NCBI GenBank assembly: GCA_002309155.1
Contig: DBXB01000071.1
Span: 14,145 to 44,212, forward strand
DNA length: 30,068 bases
Source of the DNA: Bacteroidales bacterium UBA1223
GTDB lineage: Bacteria; Bacteroidota; Bacteroidia; Bacteroidales; P3
Direction of reading: 5' to 3'
Shown piece after piece: positions 29,412 through 30,068 of the stretch (position 1 is the stretch's first letter; each line of letters opens with the position of its first letter). Made by a program: the position numbers and the translations under genes. The notes beneath the pieces are model-generated. The model did no database searches and had not been told where the DNA came from. It saw nothing but the letters and a program-made list of their open reading frames with translations.

Positions 29412-30068
29412 TTAGATGATACCCTGAGCAAGCATTGCATTGGCAACACGCATGAAACCGGCAATGTTGGCACCCTTAACATAGTTGATGGTACCGTCTG
29501 CCTGCTTGCCGTACTGGACGCACATGTCATAGATGTCATTCATGATCTTGTGCAGTTTCTGGTCAACCTCGGGAGCAGTCCAGTTGATGTGGCCTGCATT
29601 CTGGCAGATTTCCAGACCGCTGGTGGCAACACCACCGGCGTTGACGGCCTTACCAGGTCCGAAGGGGATCTTAGCGCCCTGGATAGCGGCAATAGCACCA
29701 GGCTGGCAGCCCATGTTGGAGACCTCAGCAACATATTTCACGCCGTTAGCGATAAGTTCCTTGGCGTCCTCTTCTGCCATCTCGTTCTGGAAAGCGCAGG
29801 GGCAAGCGATGTCGCACTTGACGCTCCAAGCCTTCTTGCCAGCAGTGAATTTGGCTTTGCCGGGGAATTTGTCGGCCATATCCTGAACTTTGTTGCGGTT
29901 GGAAGCACGCATGTCAAGCATATAGTTAATCATCTCCTTGGTGATACCGTCGGCGATTTCGCAGACACCGTCAGGACCGCTGATGGCGACAACCTTTGCA
30001 CCGAGTTCGGTAGCCTTGATGGCGGCACCCCAAGCCACGTTGCCGAAGCCAGAGAGAGCAATCTTCTT
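29412..30068 (-). CDS. gdhA: NADP-type glutamate dehydrogenase, C-terminal part (cut by window end)
   Basis: The last 218 codons of glutamate dehydrogenase, which interconverts 2-oxoglutarate plus ammonia and glutamate. The visible part is the Rossmann dinucleotide domain, from KKIALSGFGNVAWG at the window edge, through KCDIACPCAFQNEM, VAEVSNMGCQPGAI and VNAGGVATSGLEICQNAGHI, to the C-terminal helix FMRVANAMLAQGII. These fit the hexameric family common in Bacteroidales. The frame is open to base 30068, so the N-terminal half lies outside the window. Codon use is strongly biased, as expected for an abundant enzyme. Confidence 0.93.
   Translation of the reverse strand, partial: KKIALSGFGNVAWGAAIKATELGAKVVAISGPDGVCEIADGITKEMINYMLDMRASNRNKVQDMADKFPGKAKFTAGKKAWSVKCDIACPCAFQNEMAEEDAKELIANGVKYVAEVSNMGCQPGAIAAIQGAKIPFGPGKAVNAGGVATSGLEICQNAGHINWTAPEVDQKLHKIMNDIYDMCVQYGKQADGTINYVKGANIAGFMRVANAMLAQGII

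Overview
The window comes from a member of the order Bacteroidales (phylum Bacteroidota). The reasons are the promoter style (TAnnTTTG -7 boxes, one with a perfect TTTG 19 bp upstream), lipoproteins whose residues after the lipobox cysteine look like the Bacteroidota surface-export signal, a protease with a type IX secretion sorting domain, a TonB-dependent receptor with a carboxypeptidase-regulatory-like domain, and the fermentative gene set (butyryl phosphotransferase, lysine-aminomutase reactivase proteins, glutamate dehydrogenase). The genus cannot be fixed from the sequence. No insertion sequence, prophage, CRISPR array or rRNA was seen.

Layout. 1-66: end of a tRNA and its terminator. 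83-3263: two divergent cell-envelope genes (fimbrillin/GLUG lipoprotein; lamin-tail/FlgD-like protein) sharing a dyad-symmetric promoter region. 3267-5294: pyrB-pyrI and a small membrane protein, with a leader that looks like a transcription attenuator. 5312-8800: exbB-exbD-tonB followed by an ECF sigma factor, a membrane anti-sigma-like protein and a Spy/CpxP-like periplasmic protein, apparently one operon. 9053-10561: secreted C10 cysteine protease. 10707-13204: kamC and kamB, lysine 5,6-aminomutase reactivase, without the aminomutase. 13399-17785: phosphate butyryltransferase, a PAS protein, a TonB-dependent receptor and a stand-alone HsdR-N nuclease-like protein. 17949-20703: a second ECF sigma module with anti-sigma-like protein and three lipoproteins. 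20758-28458: a compact leftward run of TPR protein, DedA protein, 56-residue membrane protein, sufS, recN, M23 peptidase and aroK. 28459-28918: gene-free, repeat-bearing interval. 28919-30068: aroQ and the 3' part of gdhA.

How parts work together. The most system-like element is the second ECF module: the same bipartite motif, TGTAG-N18-CGTTATTATA, precedes both the sigma gene and the last lipoprotein, and occurs with identical spacing, so the sigma factor probably drives its own operon and a separate lipoprotein gene. In front of the sigma gene the inferred start of transcription falls on the ATG itself, implying leaderless translation. The pyrBI leader combines a consensus promoter, an overlapping 9-bp operator-like dyad, a short open reading frame ending in a U-rich tract, and an intrinsic terminator right behind it. 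This is the layout of UTP-sensitive attenuation known from enterobacterial pyrBI. KamB/KamC together with the divergent butyryl phosphotransferase suggest amino-acid fermentation to butyrate. Two short-period tandem arrays (7 bp and 8 bp) sit in intergenic DNA.
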